A stretch of 64,000 nt of DNA, from contig CM044955.1 of the NCBI GenBank assembly GCA_024516035.1, positions 13,182,079 through 13,246,078 on the forward strand, in the 5' to 3' direction. This document shows positions 21,416-32,626 of the stretch, piece after piece. The DNA comes from Bactericera cockerelli. Its lineage: Eukaryota > Arthropoda > Insecta > Hemiptera > Triozidae. The stretch's first letter is position 1; every line of letters starts with the position of its first letter. The notes under the pieces are model-generated. The model was not told the DNA's origin, ran no database searches, and saw nothing but the letters and a program-made list of their open reading frames with translations. Position numbers and translations under genes: made by a program.

Positions 21416-22576
21416 TATATTGATTACAACATAATATTATGTACCTACCAAGTAGAATCCTAAGTGGAAAGTACAAAGTTCTGCGGAGAACTCGCAAAAC
21501 AATCTACAAAATAAAACACGGTGCTTTTGATTTATTTTTACTTGAGCTGGTCCTCCCAAAATTTTCAATAGTGAGTTTTCAATTCCAAAACACGTTTTAG
21601 GGTCCCCAGAGCCTCAATCCAAAGTTTCAGCCATTGTTCCGTGTGTCTATCTGTCTGTCTGTAAACAGGATATATCAAGAACGGCAGAAGCTAGAAACTT
21701 GAAATTTGGCACAGAGGTCATAAATGTATAGAGGACCCAGCTTGAAACTGGAAAAAATCGGTGCCACCGGTGGCCGCTTTTAGACAGAATTTGGTGGTTC
21801 TGGCTAAATAGTAAGAGATATGAAATTTTAGTGGGAACAAGTTTTTTTATTTAAATTAAAAAAATATTGGGGTTTGTCCCGATTTTTTTTTCTTTATTTA
21901 TTTATTTAAATAAAAAAACATTGGGGGTTTGTCCCGAATATTTTTTTCATATCTTGAACTTTTTGGTACCCGACTCTAATTACTGGTATTTTGGAGGGTC
22001 TACCCGGACCAACTTTTTTATTATTTATCCTAGGTTTGGATTGTGACATATCAATTCATAGGTTTTTTGAGGTTCTGAACACGAATTTGATAACCATTTT
22101 TTCTCTTAGTAAGAACCTTTTAATTTAAAGGTAAAAAATGAATGGGTAACACGTAAAGAGTCACATTTTATTTATTTAGTATTATTTTTTTTATATATAA
22201 ACTAACGGGTTTCCCCATTAAAAGCTAAATCACATTTTTTCTCGAAATTTGAAGTGACCTATCAAGTTTTAGGTAAGGGTCTGAGCTTTCATTTGACACA
22301 TCGTTAGCGAATTTCTGATGAGCCGTTCTTGAGCTACGCCAAGTAAGGTAAAAATATGGATGGGTAACACGTAAAATAGTCACGTTTTTAAAGGTAAATG
22401 ACATTTTTTCTCGAAATTTGAAGTGACGACTGATCAATTCAAAGTGAAAAAGTTCTAGGGAAAGATCTGAGCTATAATTTGACATATCGATCGCAAAATT
22501 CTGATTAGCTGTTCTTGAGCTACGCCGGGTAAAGACAAAATATTCAAGTTTTTCGACACATTCTCTCTCCATCTGT

Positions 22577-22596
22577 GAGTGTGTGTGTGTATGTGT

Positions 22597-22675
<79 letters not shown>

Positions 22676-22710
22676 TGGTGTGTGTGTGTGTGTGTGCGTG
22701 TGTGTGTCTG
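22577..22710 (+). repeat. (GT)n microsatellite
   Basis: About 130 bases of nearly pure GT with a few GGT and GC interruptions. The Cys/Val and His/Thr frames on the two strands are spurious. A shorter GT run followed by the same ggctggcgaagcggcg-type flank is at 49545-49600. Confidence 0.9.
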
Positions 22711-22888
22711 ATGGGCTGGCGAAGCGGCGCGCCGCTTACACCTGCCGCGGCGGGTGTAACCCGCTAGTAATATTATTATTATACTATTTGGGCCCCCCCC
22801 TGACGAAAATCCTGGATACGGCCCTGTCATAATCATATCCAAAATACAAATAATAGTGAGAAGTTGCTCCAGTAGAAGTTGACTTACA

Positions 22889-23024
22889 CTTAGGGCCAAA
22901 TTAATAGACAAATTCTATAACTCAAGTCATTGCTAAGCGTCGATTTTCCCTATCTTACACAATACGCAATCCGTGACTTAGTGCCACAGAGATATTACAA
23001 AAACGTATATTAATTCCACCCTTA
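22889..23024. mobile_element. MITE with gggcgaaattaatagac TIRs
   Basis: The left end agggccaaattaatagac and right end atattaattccaccct are inverted repeats, with TTA at both flanks. The same element is repeated in tandem at 44280-44767. Confidence 0.65.
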
Positions 23025-24048
23025 TACTCAAAGTAAGATTCCACTAAGACAAGATACAGGTTTGTCACATGCAGCAAATTTTACCGAGAAACGTCTTCAA
23101 AGCATACCACATTAAAGATGATTGTGGCTGTGACATACAATACTCAATGTTGCTTTCGGTTGATATCGTCTTAAAGCATACGAGTATGACGTGTTGCTTC
23201 AGTGGAATCCCATCTTTATGGTGGTTGTAGTGGCTTTGAAGGCTCATAAGTCTCTGCTAAGAATCCTCTTCCATTTTGATTTGTCCTGTTCGACATGCTT
23301 CTTTCTAGTTCTATCTCTTCTGTAGGAAGACAACCAAAAGGCAAGGTTAGTACAAAATTGATAGATTTGTGTTATGTTTGCTTTATAAAGTGGGTTGAAA
23401 AATGTTTTCTTCAACTGACTTCCATTGACTATCAAACAACATCAGTTGAAATGAAGAGCATGTGTAATTTTTCACGTATAATGAAAATAACATAGACAAA
23501 ACTATGTTTATATTAGACCAGAAAGTCAAAATTATAATGCTAATATTGCCTATTATTCGTTTTAAACAAAAAAGTTGATATAGAAGAGAGGTATCTTTAT
23601 CTAATTAGCTTCTTTATGCACTGTTTTCTTCTTTTATTTTGGCAAAAAGTATTCAGTTGGTAGATTGAGAAGGCAATGTAAGGTTTGATTTTATGACATT
23701 GTTTGGGATTAGCACAAATATGATAACGTTTTCACCTTTCGATTCAATTTCTGGAATCTGGACAAAAATGTTTCACATCAGCACACGACTGTCATACTCG
23801 GTTTCTAAGGAATTAGGCTCCAGGGAAGTCATCAAATCAATTAAAAACGCACTTGAAAATTTTCAAGTGCCCCTCAGCACTTATCTAATCTGAAAGAAAC
23901 GAATTCGGTTACCAAGTAGAGCCCAGACTCACAAAGTACAGTCACTAAACATTGTGTGAAAAGCAGGGAGCAAAAAGATCGAACCGATATTGGATAGAAT
24001 TGATTTTTAGCATTCTTTTGACCTAAATTTACAACTCCGAAGATCAAT
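23025..24048. other. Upstream region of rightward secreted-protein gene
   Basis: Unique AT-rich sequence holding chance ORFs of 60-66 codons and no repeats from the listed families. A promoter for the 24049 leader is expected here, but no strong TATA or initiator could be assigned. Confidence 0.35.
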
Positions 24049-25492
24049 ATGAACAAATTGTTGCTGCCTCTTCTGCTCGTGTTGGCTGTTTATAACGTCA
24101 AGGTGAGTTAATAGTTACGTTTTATAAATCTCTCAACGTTTTTGTGATTTTTTTCCCCGAATCATAAATAAAACTATATACTTCATTGATGGATGTGTTT
24201 AAATGAAAAAAATATAAAGTTTGAAACTTTTGGGGTCATATAAATAATATATGTACTGATTAAACTATTTTTGTCAGTGAACGATCTTCTCAATTTCAAC
24301 ATTGACAACTTTTCCCTTCAAATTGAAACACAGGTTCTTGAAGTTTCTGATAGTATTTAAATAAAATTGGCAAAAAATATGATTTCTTTGGGAACACAGG
24401 CATCTATTCAAGAGCTAATTGTGTACAAACAGACATATGTAAATATAATTTGCAAAATCATCGAATTTAAACTTAGACCTTTGTTCAGTCATTAATCCGA
24501 GAACCTAGCTGCCTCTTCAAGTATGGATTGGATACTATATACCTCTAATAAGAAAGTGTTAGAACAAAACACGTGCATAAACGTGTGTACTGAACATTAT
24601 ATATCTGATAAATCCTATCTCTTGCTCTGAATTGGGTGATCCTCAGAGATCCACAAGAACAAATCTGGATAATGTACTCGACTAAAGATTCATTGACCTA
24701 GTGCCTTTTGTACCAAAATTGTCTGAAAAGAGACTGGATATATTAAAGTATAATATATTATCAAGCATGGAATATATGGAATTAATTTCACTAATTTTGC
24801 ATGGCTCATCGCACGAAACTAATCAAAACATATATTTAATTATTTCAATCGTCATGTTTCATTGCTTATTAGATTCAAAATTTCGACAACCACTTTAACT
24901 GTTTCAGGCACACGTTATACTGCCAAATTACATATCGGACACAAATGAATCAAATGATTTCGATGCTGTAGACTTACCCATTGTTCTAAACTTTCAAGAT
25001 AGTAACGAAAATAATGACAACAGTTTACCAATAGAGCTGATAGGGCAAGACATAGAATCTGAATTAGTCGAACGTGATTTTGATCCAACAACAACTTCCA
25101 ATTACGAGTTGACAACAAAACTTCCATTCACTTCCGCACCATCGTTCTCCTCTCCAACCGCGGTGATCTCAAACATTGTAAACATCTTGAAAGTTGTGAG
25201 GCTGGTCTTGATTTATTCCTATGAGGAATGCGCTAAAATCGGTACAAACAGTGTTTACTCTTTTGAATTACTCACGAAAGCAGTCCGCGATTTGCAAGCG
25301 GTTTTCACCGAAATCCTCCAGAAAAATACATGCTGGAATTTGAACTTCTTTAGCTGTGTGAGAGAATTAACTGTAGCAAAACTGAAAAATTTGAAGCTAG
25401 AAGAACAGTTCTATCTGTTGAGAACTGAACTGAATGAGGTAGTGGATCAGATTGGCAAGTGCGGAAAACAAATCATTGGGCGTAATAATTGA
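24049..25492 (+). CDS. Secreted four-cysteine protein with acidic N-terminal extension (spliced, 212 aa)
   Basis: Not a named family I recognise. Exon 1 (24049-24102) encodes an 18-residue signal core (MNKLLLPLLLVLAVYNVK) ending AAG|GTGAGT. Exon 2 (24908-25492) follows gtttcag in phase 0 and encodes 194 residues. The predicted cleavage VKA|H again lies at the intron. After an Asn/Asp/Glu-rich segment of about 65 residues and a Thr/Ser-rich stretch comes a helical domain. It has four cysteines (EEC, NTC, FSC, GKC) spaced x33, x7, x34. It is paralogous to the leftward gene at 14745-19279. A GT donor-like site (cag|gtatgc) sits just after the stop. AATAAA near 26164 could end this transcript. 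Confidence 0.7.
24103..24907 (+). other. Intron 1 of rightward secreted-protein gene
   Basis: 805 bp with a GTGAGT donor and a gtttcag acceptor. AT-rich, with no repeat family recognised. Confidence 0.6.
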
Positions 25493-26745
25493 ATCTCAGG
25501 TATGCACTCTTCGTATAGGATTAGAGTATAGGTATCATTAATGAATATATTTGGGTTAATCATAAGAGTGATTGCACAGTTATTACTCAAATCTCAAATG
25601 CTTGAAACCTGTAAAGAATGCAACAGAATCGGGCGTACGCAAATATGAATATACATGTAGAAACGTGAATTCCTGGAAATGGTTATTGTATCATTGAAGA
25701 ATCTATGATTAGATGAAATTTTAACATTTGTCACAAATTTTCAAAATTGTCTGGGTAAAATTTACCGGTAAATTGAATATGACCTGTAATTGACGTTCTC
25801 AGTCCAATATAGATCTACCTGTAAACCATAAAATATTTTTGTGAATTCATAATTTTTCATTTGTATATGATTATAAATTTTGTTTTTAAACTATCGTTCA
25901 TCATGTAGTACGTAAAACCTAGTTTATTTATGTTGATTGAATAACTAAGTATTTACCATAATAGTTATGTTATGCTAAGTATACCAGTAGATATGAATTT
26001 TCATAATAATATATGTGATAATATCTATAACATAGAATTTTCAATACTAAACTTCTACATCGCTCAGTGCTATGCTATGCAAGACTCAGTGAACTTTTCA
26101 TAATGGCAGGTCTTACACAACATTTTATCTCCTATATGGTTGGAAAAATGTGTTCGGTACAAAAATAAAGAGAGGAACTTTTTCTGGTGCAGCTTCTCTT
26201 TTTCCTAGTGGCGTAACTTTCTGATTTTAGTTCAGTAAACATTTACTTTTTTATTACCTACCATGATATTCGACATCAAACTCTGATGGGAAAGTTTTCT
26301 GTAAAAGCAGAAAAATGTTGGTAAACACAGCGAAGATAATATATAAATAAATATATTATATTATTATAGGTATGCCGTAGGTTTATAAATATACTTTAGA
26401 AAGACGTATCCAGACAGAACAATCGAAATCTACATAACTGTGTAGGTCTGTAAATCTGGTACTTTTGTTGCTATACTGACTTTTCCCCCTGTGTTGGCAT
26501 CCTGTACTTTCTAAAAATCCATTTCAATTGCAAATATTTAAACCATAAATGAAATTTTTTAACTTTTTTTTTAATTTTCATACAAAAGCCGATATTGAGA
26601 TTAGCTATCTGTATCTGTAGATCAGTAACTCCTTCAAATTCATATCTCTAGATATCTAGATCTGTATCTAGAGATATGAATGATTCAGTCTTGTCAAGTT
26701 CAATAATCAAGGTGACAATTAGTTTACCGGTTTGTTTTATTTCAG
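25493..26745. other. AT-rich spacer before third mature exon
   Basis: I scanned the ATG codons for a hydrophobic leader followed by a phase-0 GT donor and found none convincing. AATAAA near 26164 may terminate the upstream transcript. The lack of a leader here underlies the alternative-last-exon idea. Confidence 0.4.
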
Positions 26746-27108
26746 TGCGACACTACCTCTTCCCACGTGAAAGTTCACGACCGAAATTCCTTCTTATCCC
26801 ACAACTCATTCAATACCTATGGAGGCTACTCTATCAATATCGGAGCTTGCATAGAGGTCCCGAACAGAGTCAAATACCTTTACCCAGCCTGGGTTGAACT
26901 TTCAAAATACTTGCTCGAATTCTACCAAGATGCCGCCACGAGACTGCTTTACTGCCAGAAGAAAAAAGACGCCAATTGTGTCATAGATTTGATAAGAAAC
27001 CTGATCAATCTTGCAGATCGCCATCATGTGATTGAGGAACTGGAAAGTGTGTATGCGATAGTCATCCTCATTGTAGACTCTGTCATGGAATGTATCAAAT
27101 ACAAATAA
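26746..27108 (+). CDS. Mature exon of secreted four-cysteine family (leader not local)
   Basis: A tttatttcag acceptor precedes TGC in phase 0. The frame encodes 120 residues and stops with TAA, which overlaps AATAAA (27104-27109). After an exon-initial Cys (likely the -1 residue of signal cleavage) there are four cysteines (GAC, LYC, ANC, MEC) spaced x34, x7, x37. It is closest to the next exon (27311): both have C-x2-VP or C-x2-LP, a C..KKD..C core and an ADR motif 12-15 residues later. Joining to the 24049 leader would give about 138 aa. The alternative is an unrecognised leader of its own or a dead copy. Confidence 0.6.
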   Translation, partial: CDTTSSHVKVHDRNSFLSHNSFNTYGGYSINIGACIEVPNRVKYLYPAWVELSKYLLEFYQDAATRLLYCQKKKDANCVIDLIRNLINLADRHHVIEELESVYAIVILIVDSVMECIKYK

Positions 27109-27310
27109 AATAATTTTAAATTTAATGACATATTTTTCATTAAATTTCATCCAAGTCAGATGAGCCAAATTGTTTTATTTCATTTTATTCTTATATTTTG
27201 CAGGGTGATTAAGAATCCAGTTTCAGTAACGAAACCATATACCTGTTCACAACCTAAGAGCTACGAAGTATACACTACCGTCTGTCATTTGTTGCCCAAT
27301 TCTCTTTCAG

Positions 27311-27691
27311 TGCCGCAGTATTGACGAAAACAATTCCGCCGTTTCAAACTATTCCGGAACCCTAGTCGAAAAATCTTCAAACACATTTCACCCTGCCCAG
27401 GGATTGCGAACCAACATTGCAAATCAAATATCGGATTGTGTCAAATTACCTGGTCAGCTGGTGTACCTCGCCAAGTTAGTAAGCCACTTGTACTTTGAAG
27501 TCAAACTTTACTTTGACCAATACGAAAAGGAATGGATGAACTGTTATTCAAAGAAGGATTTGAAATGCTTCACAAGACTGATAGTGTCTACGGCTGCCTC
27601 TGCTGACCGTTTTGGCATTTTTGAGACTCTTCAAGAAATTGCTGTTACCGCATTCTTTGTGCTAACCTACGCCCAGACATGTTTCTTTTAG
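27311..27691 (+). CDS. Mature exon of secreted four-cysteine family (leader not local)
   Basis: A tctctttcag acceptor is followed by TGC in phase 0. The frame encodes 126 residues and ends in TAG. The four cysteines are SDC, MNC, LKC and QTC, spaced x34, x7, x37, the same as at 26746. The only gap upstream to the previous exon is about 200 bp with no signal-peptide exon, so splicing must come from further upstream if it is expressed. AATAAA lies at 27789-27794. With the 24049 leader the product would be about 144 aa. Confidence 0.6.
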   Translation, partial: CRSIDENNSAVSNYSGTLVEKSSNTFHPAQGLRTNIANQISDCVKLPGQLVYLAKLVSHLYFEVKLYFDQYEKEWMNCYSKKDLKCFTRLIVSTAASADRFGIFETLQEIAVTAFFVLTYAQTCFF

Positions 27692-28676
27692 GGACTATCA
27701 TTAAGAAGTACATTTTGTTGATTTCATTGTTTGTAAAATGATTTACAGAATATTGAGACTTTAATGTCAAAGGTCAGGAGTTGATCAAAATAAATTTAAA
27801 GCATGCTTACTGAAATTATCAATGGTTCTTACCCATTATAAGACTAATTATGTAATAGAAAATTGTTTGAGAGTAACTACCTACGAATATTGCAAGATAC
27901 TGATGGGTCGAAAAGAAAAAAAAGTTTTATACTCTTTTCCGTTTCATGTAATACACAATAGTCATAAGTGTCATAACTGATCAATATCTTTGCTGAAAGT
28001 TACATTTGTTCATTATTTACAGAAAGTACATGAATAAGTTAATAAAAGTGTAAGCACAGAAATAATAATATTAAACATCACGCCACCAGATGCAACTCTT
28101 CTTTAATTATATTCCACATTAGATCACCTGCAATACAACAAATTTTGTATAACCTTCGGTCACATTCAGCAAATACAAATCACAACATAAAAATTCCAAG
28201 TCTTTCTTTTTTTAGTTTTCAAGACGATAATATATTATAGATAAAAATGCATCTATTCTTTTCCTTTCTTTGCTCTCTTCCTCACATTTTTTTCCCAGTT
28301 TTCTTATTCATATTTTTCTTTCGTTAACCCCATTCCCTTGCACTATCTTTTTCCACTTTTCTTCTCATACCTTTCTCTCCGTCCTCAATTTTTCTGTTCC
28401 CGTCATGTAAATGAAACAGTTTCCCGTCTTCTAGTCACCTCACGTAGATGACTTACCACGTCCACATAGCTTGCTAGTGCTGGTCTTCAGACTTGAATAG
28501 AAGGTGGCCATTAGCTAGCTAATAGTTCTGCAGGGATGTTCTAAGTAGGGTTGAATTGACTCATACACGTTTTACTGGAAGATTTTCACTTGGAAATATT
28601 TTAAGATGAAATCATATTCTACCAACTAATCTTATGAGTGCTATTATTATGTGGTAACATACTCAGTCAATGCAGA
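27692..28676. other. Intergenic, 3' side of secreted-protein cluster
   Basis: AT-rich. A C/T-rich stretch lies at 28255-28400. No further family member was recognised on either strand. Confidence 0.4.
27789..27794 (+). promoter_or_regulatory. Poly(A) signal AATAAA downstream of last mature exon
   Basis: Canonical AATAAA about 100 bases after the stop of 27311-27691. Confidence 0.5.
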
Positions 28677-28985
28677 TTTAATTTGGGTGTAACGTCGCTT
28701 CCAACTGTATGGTCGTATCACGACGGGGGTTTTACCCTTCGTTCGCTAGAAATTCACAAACCAGATACTCAAATGAACCTAACCCAGCCTGATTGGGGTA
28801 TGGGATAGCGAGCATCACGAGTTTAAATTTGAATGGCCACCCATCCAAGTTTTAACTTCTTAGCTGGATGTTGCTTAACTTCAGTGACAGAACGAGAACT
28901 TTTGTACCCAACTTGCCATCGACGCCGCTTAGTGAGGATTAAATTCACGAATTGGATCGGATGCGATCCATTGATCCTCGCGCTG
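28677..28985 (-). mobile_element. Retroposon family G copy
   Basis: Its ends and landmarks (cgacgggggttttacccttc, aacccagcctgattggggta, cgatccattgatcctcgcgc) match, in reverse, the copies at 32850-33100 and 39475-39710. The 3' end reads gttacacccaaatt on the minus strand. Confidence 0.6.
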
Positions 28986-29185
28986 ACATGTTTATATTTC
29001 AAGTCCACGACCTTGACCGGCTCGTCTACAAATGCTTACTCCCTCACTTCCTGAATAGTTGCCTATTTTTCGTGTCCCTGAGTGTTGTGTCATGATAGTG
29101 GAAGTATTTACGGGGGTACCAACCCCCATGGACGCACAGAAGAGATGTTCTCCATCTGTCGTGTCATTGTATATTATTATATATA

Positions 29186-30881
29186 CAGGGTGTCCCGTAT
29201 ACAGATACAAATATTTTGAGGGTAGGTTCAGCCCACCGTGGACTATCATATGAGCGAAACTTGCAGTGGGGCATTTTGCTTCGTTAAAGAGTTATGGCCA
29301 AATCCCTGTTTTTCCCACAGGTCTAGAGGTCACTTGGATCGATGCACGTTTTTAAAGAAATGATAGCCAGTAAATAATTTTTGACTTCATGTATGGATAG
29401 TCATGCATATTTCCCTTCGAATACATTTGGTTGCATAGAAAAATATTGAAAGACCAGAGAGATATTTAAACATAAGTTCAATATTTTTCTAAAATTCGAT
29501 TTCGCCCTTTTTTCCCTTTCGTGAATTTAGAGTACTTCTACTATTGCAATTCTGCGTATCACTAGGTAAAAAAATACCCTTTGCTATTTTGTTTCAATAA
29601 ATACAAAGTTCTTTCAGACTCGTGAAGGAACGAATGAGATACGCCTTCATAAACGGCACCAGAAGGAGAGAAACACATCTATCAAATTTTGAATCTGGGC
29701 GCTATTGCATTTTGAAGAACACTCGATGCCTGAAGCGGTCTGTGTGACCATTTTTGTGCCAACTGCAAGTTATAAATGAAAAATTTCGGAGTACAAATAG
29801 TTCTATTAACCAACTATATCAATCAAATCTAATAGTAAAAATAACAAGGCGATCAATTTGTTCGGTGGAAGAGAAAGCCACAAGCTTTAACCTCGCCCTT
29901 GGTTCGCTACATATTCTTTTGGGTTCTTTTCATTTCATGTCCTGTGTTGCAGAATGTATCATGTTTGTAGTTTATCAATAAAGTATTAATAATAATAGTA
30001 ACCTTAAGGTTGGATGTTCGAGTTTTACCCAAGGTTAATTTTCGGCACTATTTGATATGTTTTTGATATCATGATTGTGATAAACACAAAAATGATATTT
30101 TTAATTTTACTTCTAAAAATAAAATCACAATTTTTGTTGTTAGCACAGAGTCTTTCTCCATGTGTATTATTTGTCCATAATTACACCACTGATTGCTGCT
30201 TTCGTTGCAGCCTTTCTCATTTTTCCTCACGATAATCTTGTGACCCCGTAACCCCATTTGTAAAAGTTCACACCGACCGACCACTGTGAATGATCAATTT
30301 CCCTCTGTTAAACATCCCAGAGCAGTGTATTTATACCTCAAATTACGCGCCAATTCTGTTAAAATTCAGCCAACTTTGAATTTTCCATCATGATTCAGAA
30401 GTGTTTTTTGAGCTTTGTGTGTACTGCGTTCCATGATCTTTAAAGTAATATAAATGAGCTTTCTTTTTTCGAAAACTAAACATAATAGGGTATTTTTTTA
30501 ACTAGTGAAACGCAGAATTGCAATTGTAGAAGTACTTTAAATTCACGAAAGGGAAAAAAGGGAAAAATCAAATTTTAGAAAAGTATTGAACTTATGATTA
30601 AATATCTCTCTGGTCTTTGAATATTTTTTTATGCAACCAACTGCATTCAAAGGGAAATATGCATGACTATCCATACATGAAGTCAAAAATTACTTACTGG
30701 CTATCATTTCTTTAAAAACGTGCATCGATCCAAGTGACCTCTAGACCTGTGGGAAAAACTGGAATTTGGCCATAACTCTTTAACGAAGCAAAATGCCCCA
30801 CTGCAAGTTTCGCCCATATGATAGTGCACGGTGGGCTGAACCTACCCTCAAAATATTTGCATCTGTATACGGGACACCCTG
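29186..30881. mobile_element. Foldback element with about 400-bp inverted repeats
   Basis: The ends read CAGGGTGTCCCGTATACAGA in opposite orientation, inside TATA on both sides (29182-29185, 30882-30885). The inverted repeats run about 400 bp (29186-29582 against 30487-30881) with scattered differences, so the DNA or an RNA copy can form a very long hairpin. The 0.9-kb centre holds a LINE-like 3' end (about 29870-30000, ending caataaagtattaataataa) and no transposase. Confidence 0.75.
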
Positions 30882-30885
30882 TATA

Positions 30886-31557
30886 GTATAGTGTTGAGTG
30901 TTATAAAAAAAAAAACCATTATAAATTTTGATTTGAACAAAGTGTAACAGAATCCTAAATGCTGTTCTATTGGTGTCGAGTTTCTCATGACGCTCTGCTT
31001 AGCTCTGGACTGACGGTCTCAGAAAGTGTTTTAGGGTTGCCTTCTTTTACGACTTCCATCGTATTAAAAAAAAAAAAATACACTTACAAAAATTAATTTA
31101 TCAGAAAGAAGTTGCTGCTTTATTTTGTTGTTGTTTTTTTATGCAATAAAACAAGAAAAGTATGTCCTGATTTGACTTGAATGATGTAAAATCACTTACA
31201 ATTTTATTAATATCCATGCCAGCAGAGCTATCAGTCAGCAATGCCCTCAAAATGTCAGGACCTGATATCTGGTAGCTTATGCACAAAATAAGAAACGTGG
31301 GAATGTTTCTAGTGAATAATGTTTAGCTCCCTCTTTCTCTCTCCCTCTTCTTCTCTCTAAAGTATTTTTCTGTGCAAATATTGCGGACAATTTTTCTGTT
31401 GTGAATTTACGAACGTATTCGAAATAAACCTAGAGAACACACACAACATCTTAGGTGCAATGCGATTTGTATTTTTTTAAATGAAGAATTCATAAAATAA
31501 GGTGCGCTAAAATATGAGTACTTACTTGGGTCTTTATTTTTGTAAAAGGTGTTCTTC
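30886..31557. other. Intergenic containing one candidate exon
   Basis: AT-rich. Apart from the candidate exon at 31200-31268 and the palindrome at 31558, nothing was recognised. Confidence 0.35.
31200..31268 (-). CDS. Candidate isolated coding exon (23 codons)
   Basis: On the minus strand a pyrimidine-rich stretch and ctaccag acceptor precede 69 open nucleotides. They encode ISGPDILRALLTDSSAGMDI + NKI and end in a strong GTAAGT donor. The exon is phase 0 on both sides. The peptide reads like conserved protein rather than AT-rich noise, but I cannot assign a gene and no partner exon is visible nearby. It may belong to a long-intron gene whose other exons lie outside the window or go unrecognised. 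Confidence 0.3.
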
Positions 31558-31584
31558 ACACCTCGGCCGAGGTGTTTGATCTAG
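31548..31584 (+). repeat. Helitron-like 3' end with 18-bp palindrome, copy 2
   Basis: gttcttcACACCTCGGCC then GAGGTGT at 31558-31575, followed five bases later by CTAG (31581-31584). It has the same palindrome as 15445 and 63762. Confidence 0.5.
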
Positions 31585-31857
31585 AGTTTTTTCTCACTTG
31601 GAGGTATTTCTCCACCTCTCTGCTTTTCCTCGTCCTCCTTATCTTTCTACCCCTCTTCCTCCTACTACTACGAGTATTTCTCTTAATATTCCTTCCTCTT
31701 CTTCTTCTTCTTTCTCTCCCCCTCCCTCTCTCCTTCTTCCTGACTCTGCTAAAGTACCCTAAATATACTGGAACTCTACCCAGGTAATCTTGCGTGCAAG
31801 TCTATTGGGCCACGGTTATTATTTGAGTAAAAAGTAGGTTTAAAAATGGATATCATG

Positions 31858-32090
31858 GCCCACCTGAAAGGCGGAGTTATTGTTTGAGACAATGTCTTTC
31901 ATCCCATTCTTATAGATTGGATAGTACATTTATTTATGTAGAAACTCTTTCTTAGTAGAACATATATACAGACAAAGAATGGTAAAAATTAAATATAAAA
32001 TTGACAATATTGATAATATAAACAAGAAAAAAATAAACAAAATAAATTCATATGTCTTAACTAAAGGGCGGGGTTATATGGCTCTCTTAC
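31858..32090 (-). mobile_element. LINE 3' ends, 5' truncated
   Basis: On the minus strand, ataaccccgccctttagtta is followed by AT-rich 3' UTR and aagagtttctacataaat. It matches the plus-strand copy at 49158. A second partial end (aataactccgcctttcag) lies at 31862-31890. No ORF remains. Confidence 0.5.
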
Positions 32091-32626
32091 ATTGGTAAGA
32101 GAGCCCTTATGTAAAGATACAAATAAGAAATACTGCACAAGCATGTAAGCAATACTCCATTGCAACCCCAGATAATTTATAAGTTGTAGAACAAGCTCCT
32201 TGGACAGTCGAACCATTGGAAATCACAAAGGAGTGTAATATGTCAGCGAGCTTAATGGATTTGCAATTTGTCTTGTTGTAGAAAGTCTCGGAAATATCAA
32301 TTGAAAACTTTCAACTGGGGAGAAAACTGGAAAGTGGGACCATCAGGGCAGAAGGGACGGAAAAAAGTTCGAAAAACTATAAAAGAAAAAAGGAAAATGA
32401 CCGAAATTTTTCGTGTCATATAGCACAGCTCTTCCGCCGTATCGTGAAACAAACTCGAGGAGAGTCTTTCCAAGAAGAAGCAAGAGATACCCACTATATT
32501 AGAATCATTTTGCTTGCAAAAATATACGAAATTCATCAAACGATAGCAATTACGAAATTTACTCAATTTTTAAGACCTTTGTCTCTTCCTCCTTATGCAA
32601 GGAGACTAATTGGGGACGAAAATACA

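Larger units (their letters stand above)
21099..22826. mobile_element. hAT-like non-autonomous transposon with internal satellites
   Basis: The TIRs are CAAGGCCGTATTTAAGG at the left and the inverse CAGGGCCGTATCCAGG at the right. An exact 8-bp TSD tcataatc flanks both ends (21091-21098 and 22827-22834), as in hAT elements. The 1728-bp interior has a C-rich tandem array, AT-rich duplicated text and a (GT)n microsatellite. No transposase is encoded. Confidence 0.8.

Noticed and set aside
22575..22832. Cys/Val-rich and His/Thr-rich ORFs, up to 228 codons, on both strands
   Set aside because: They are direct translations of a (GT)n microsatellite within a hAT-like element.
26104..26160. ATG-started stretch with a phase-0 GTAC end, as a leader for the 26746 exon
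   Set aside because: The peptide is not hydrophobic and the donor is weak.
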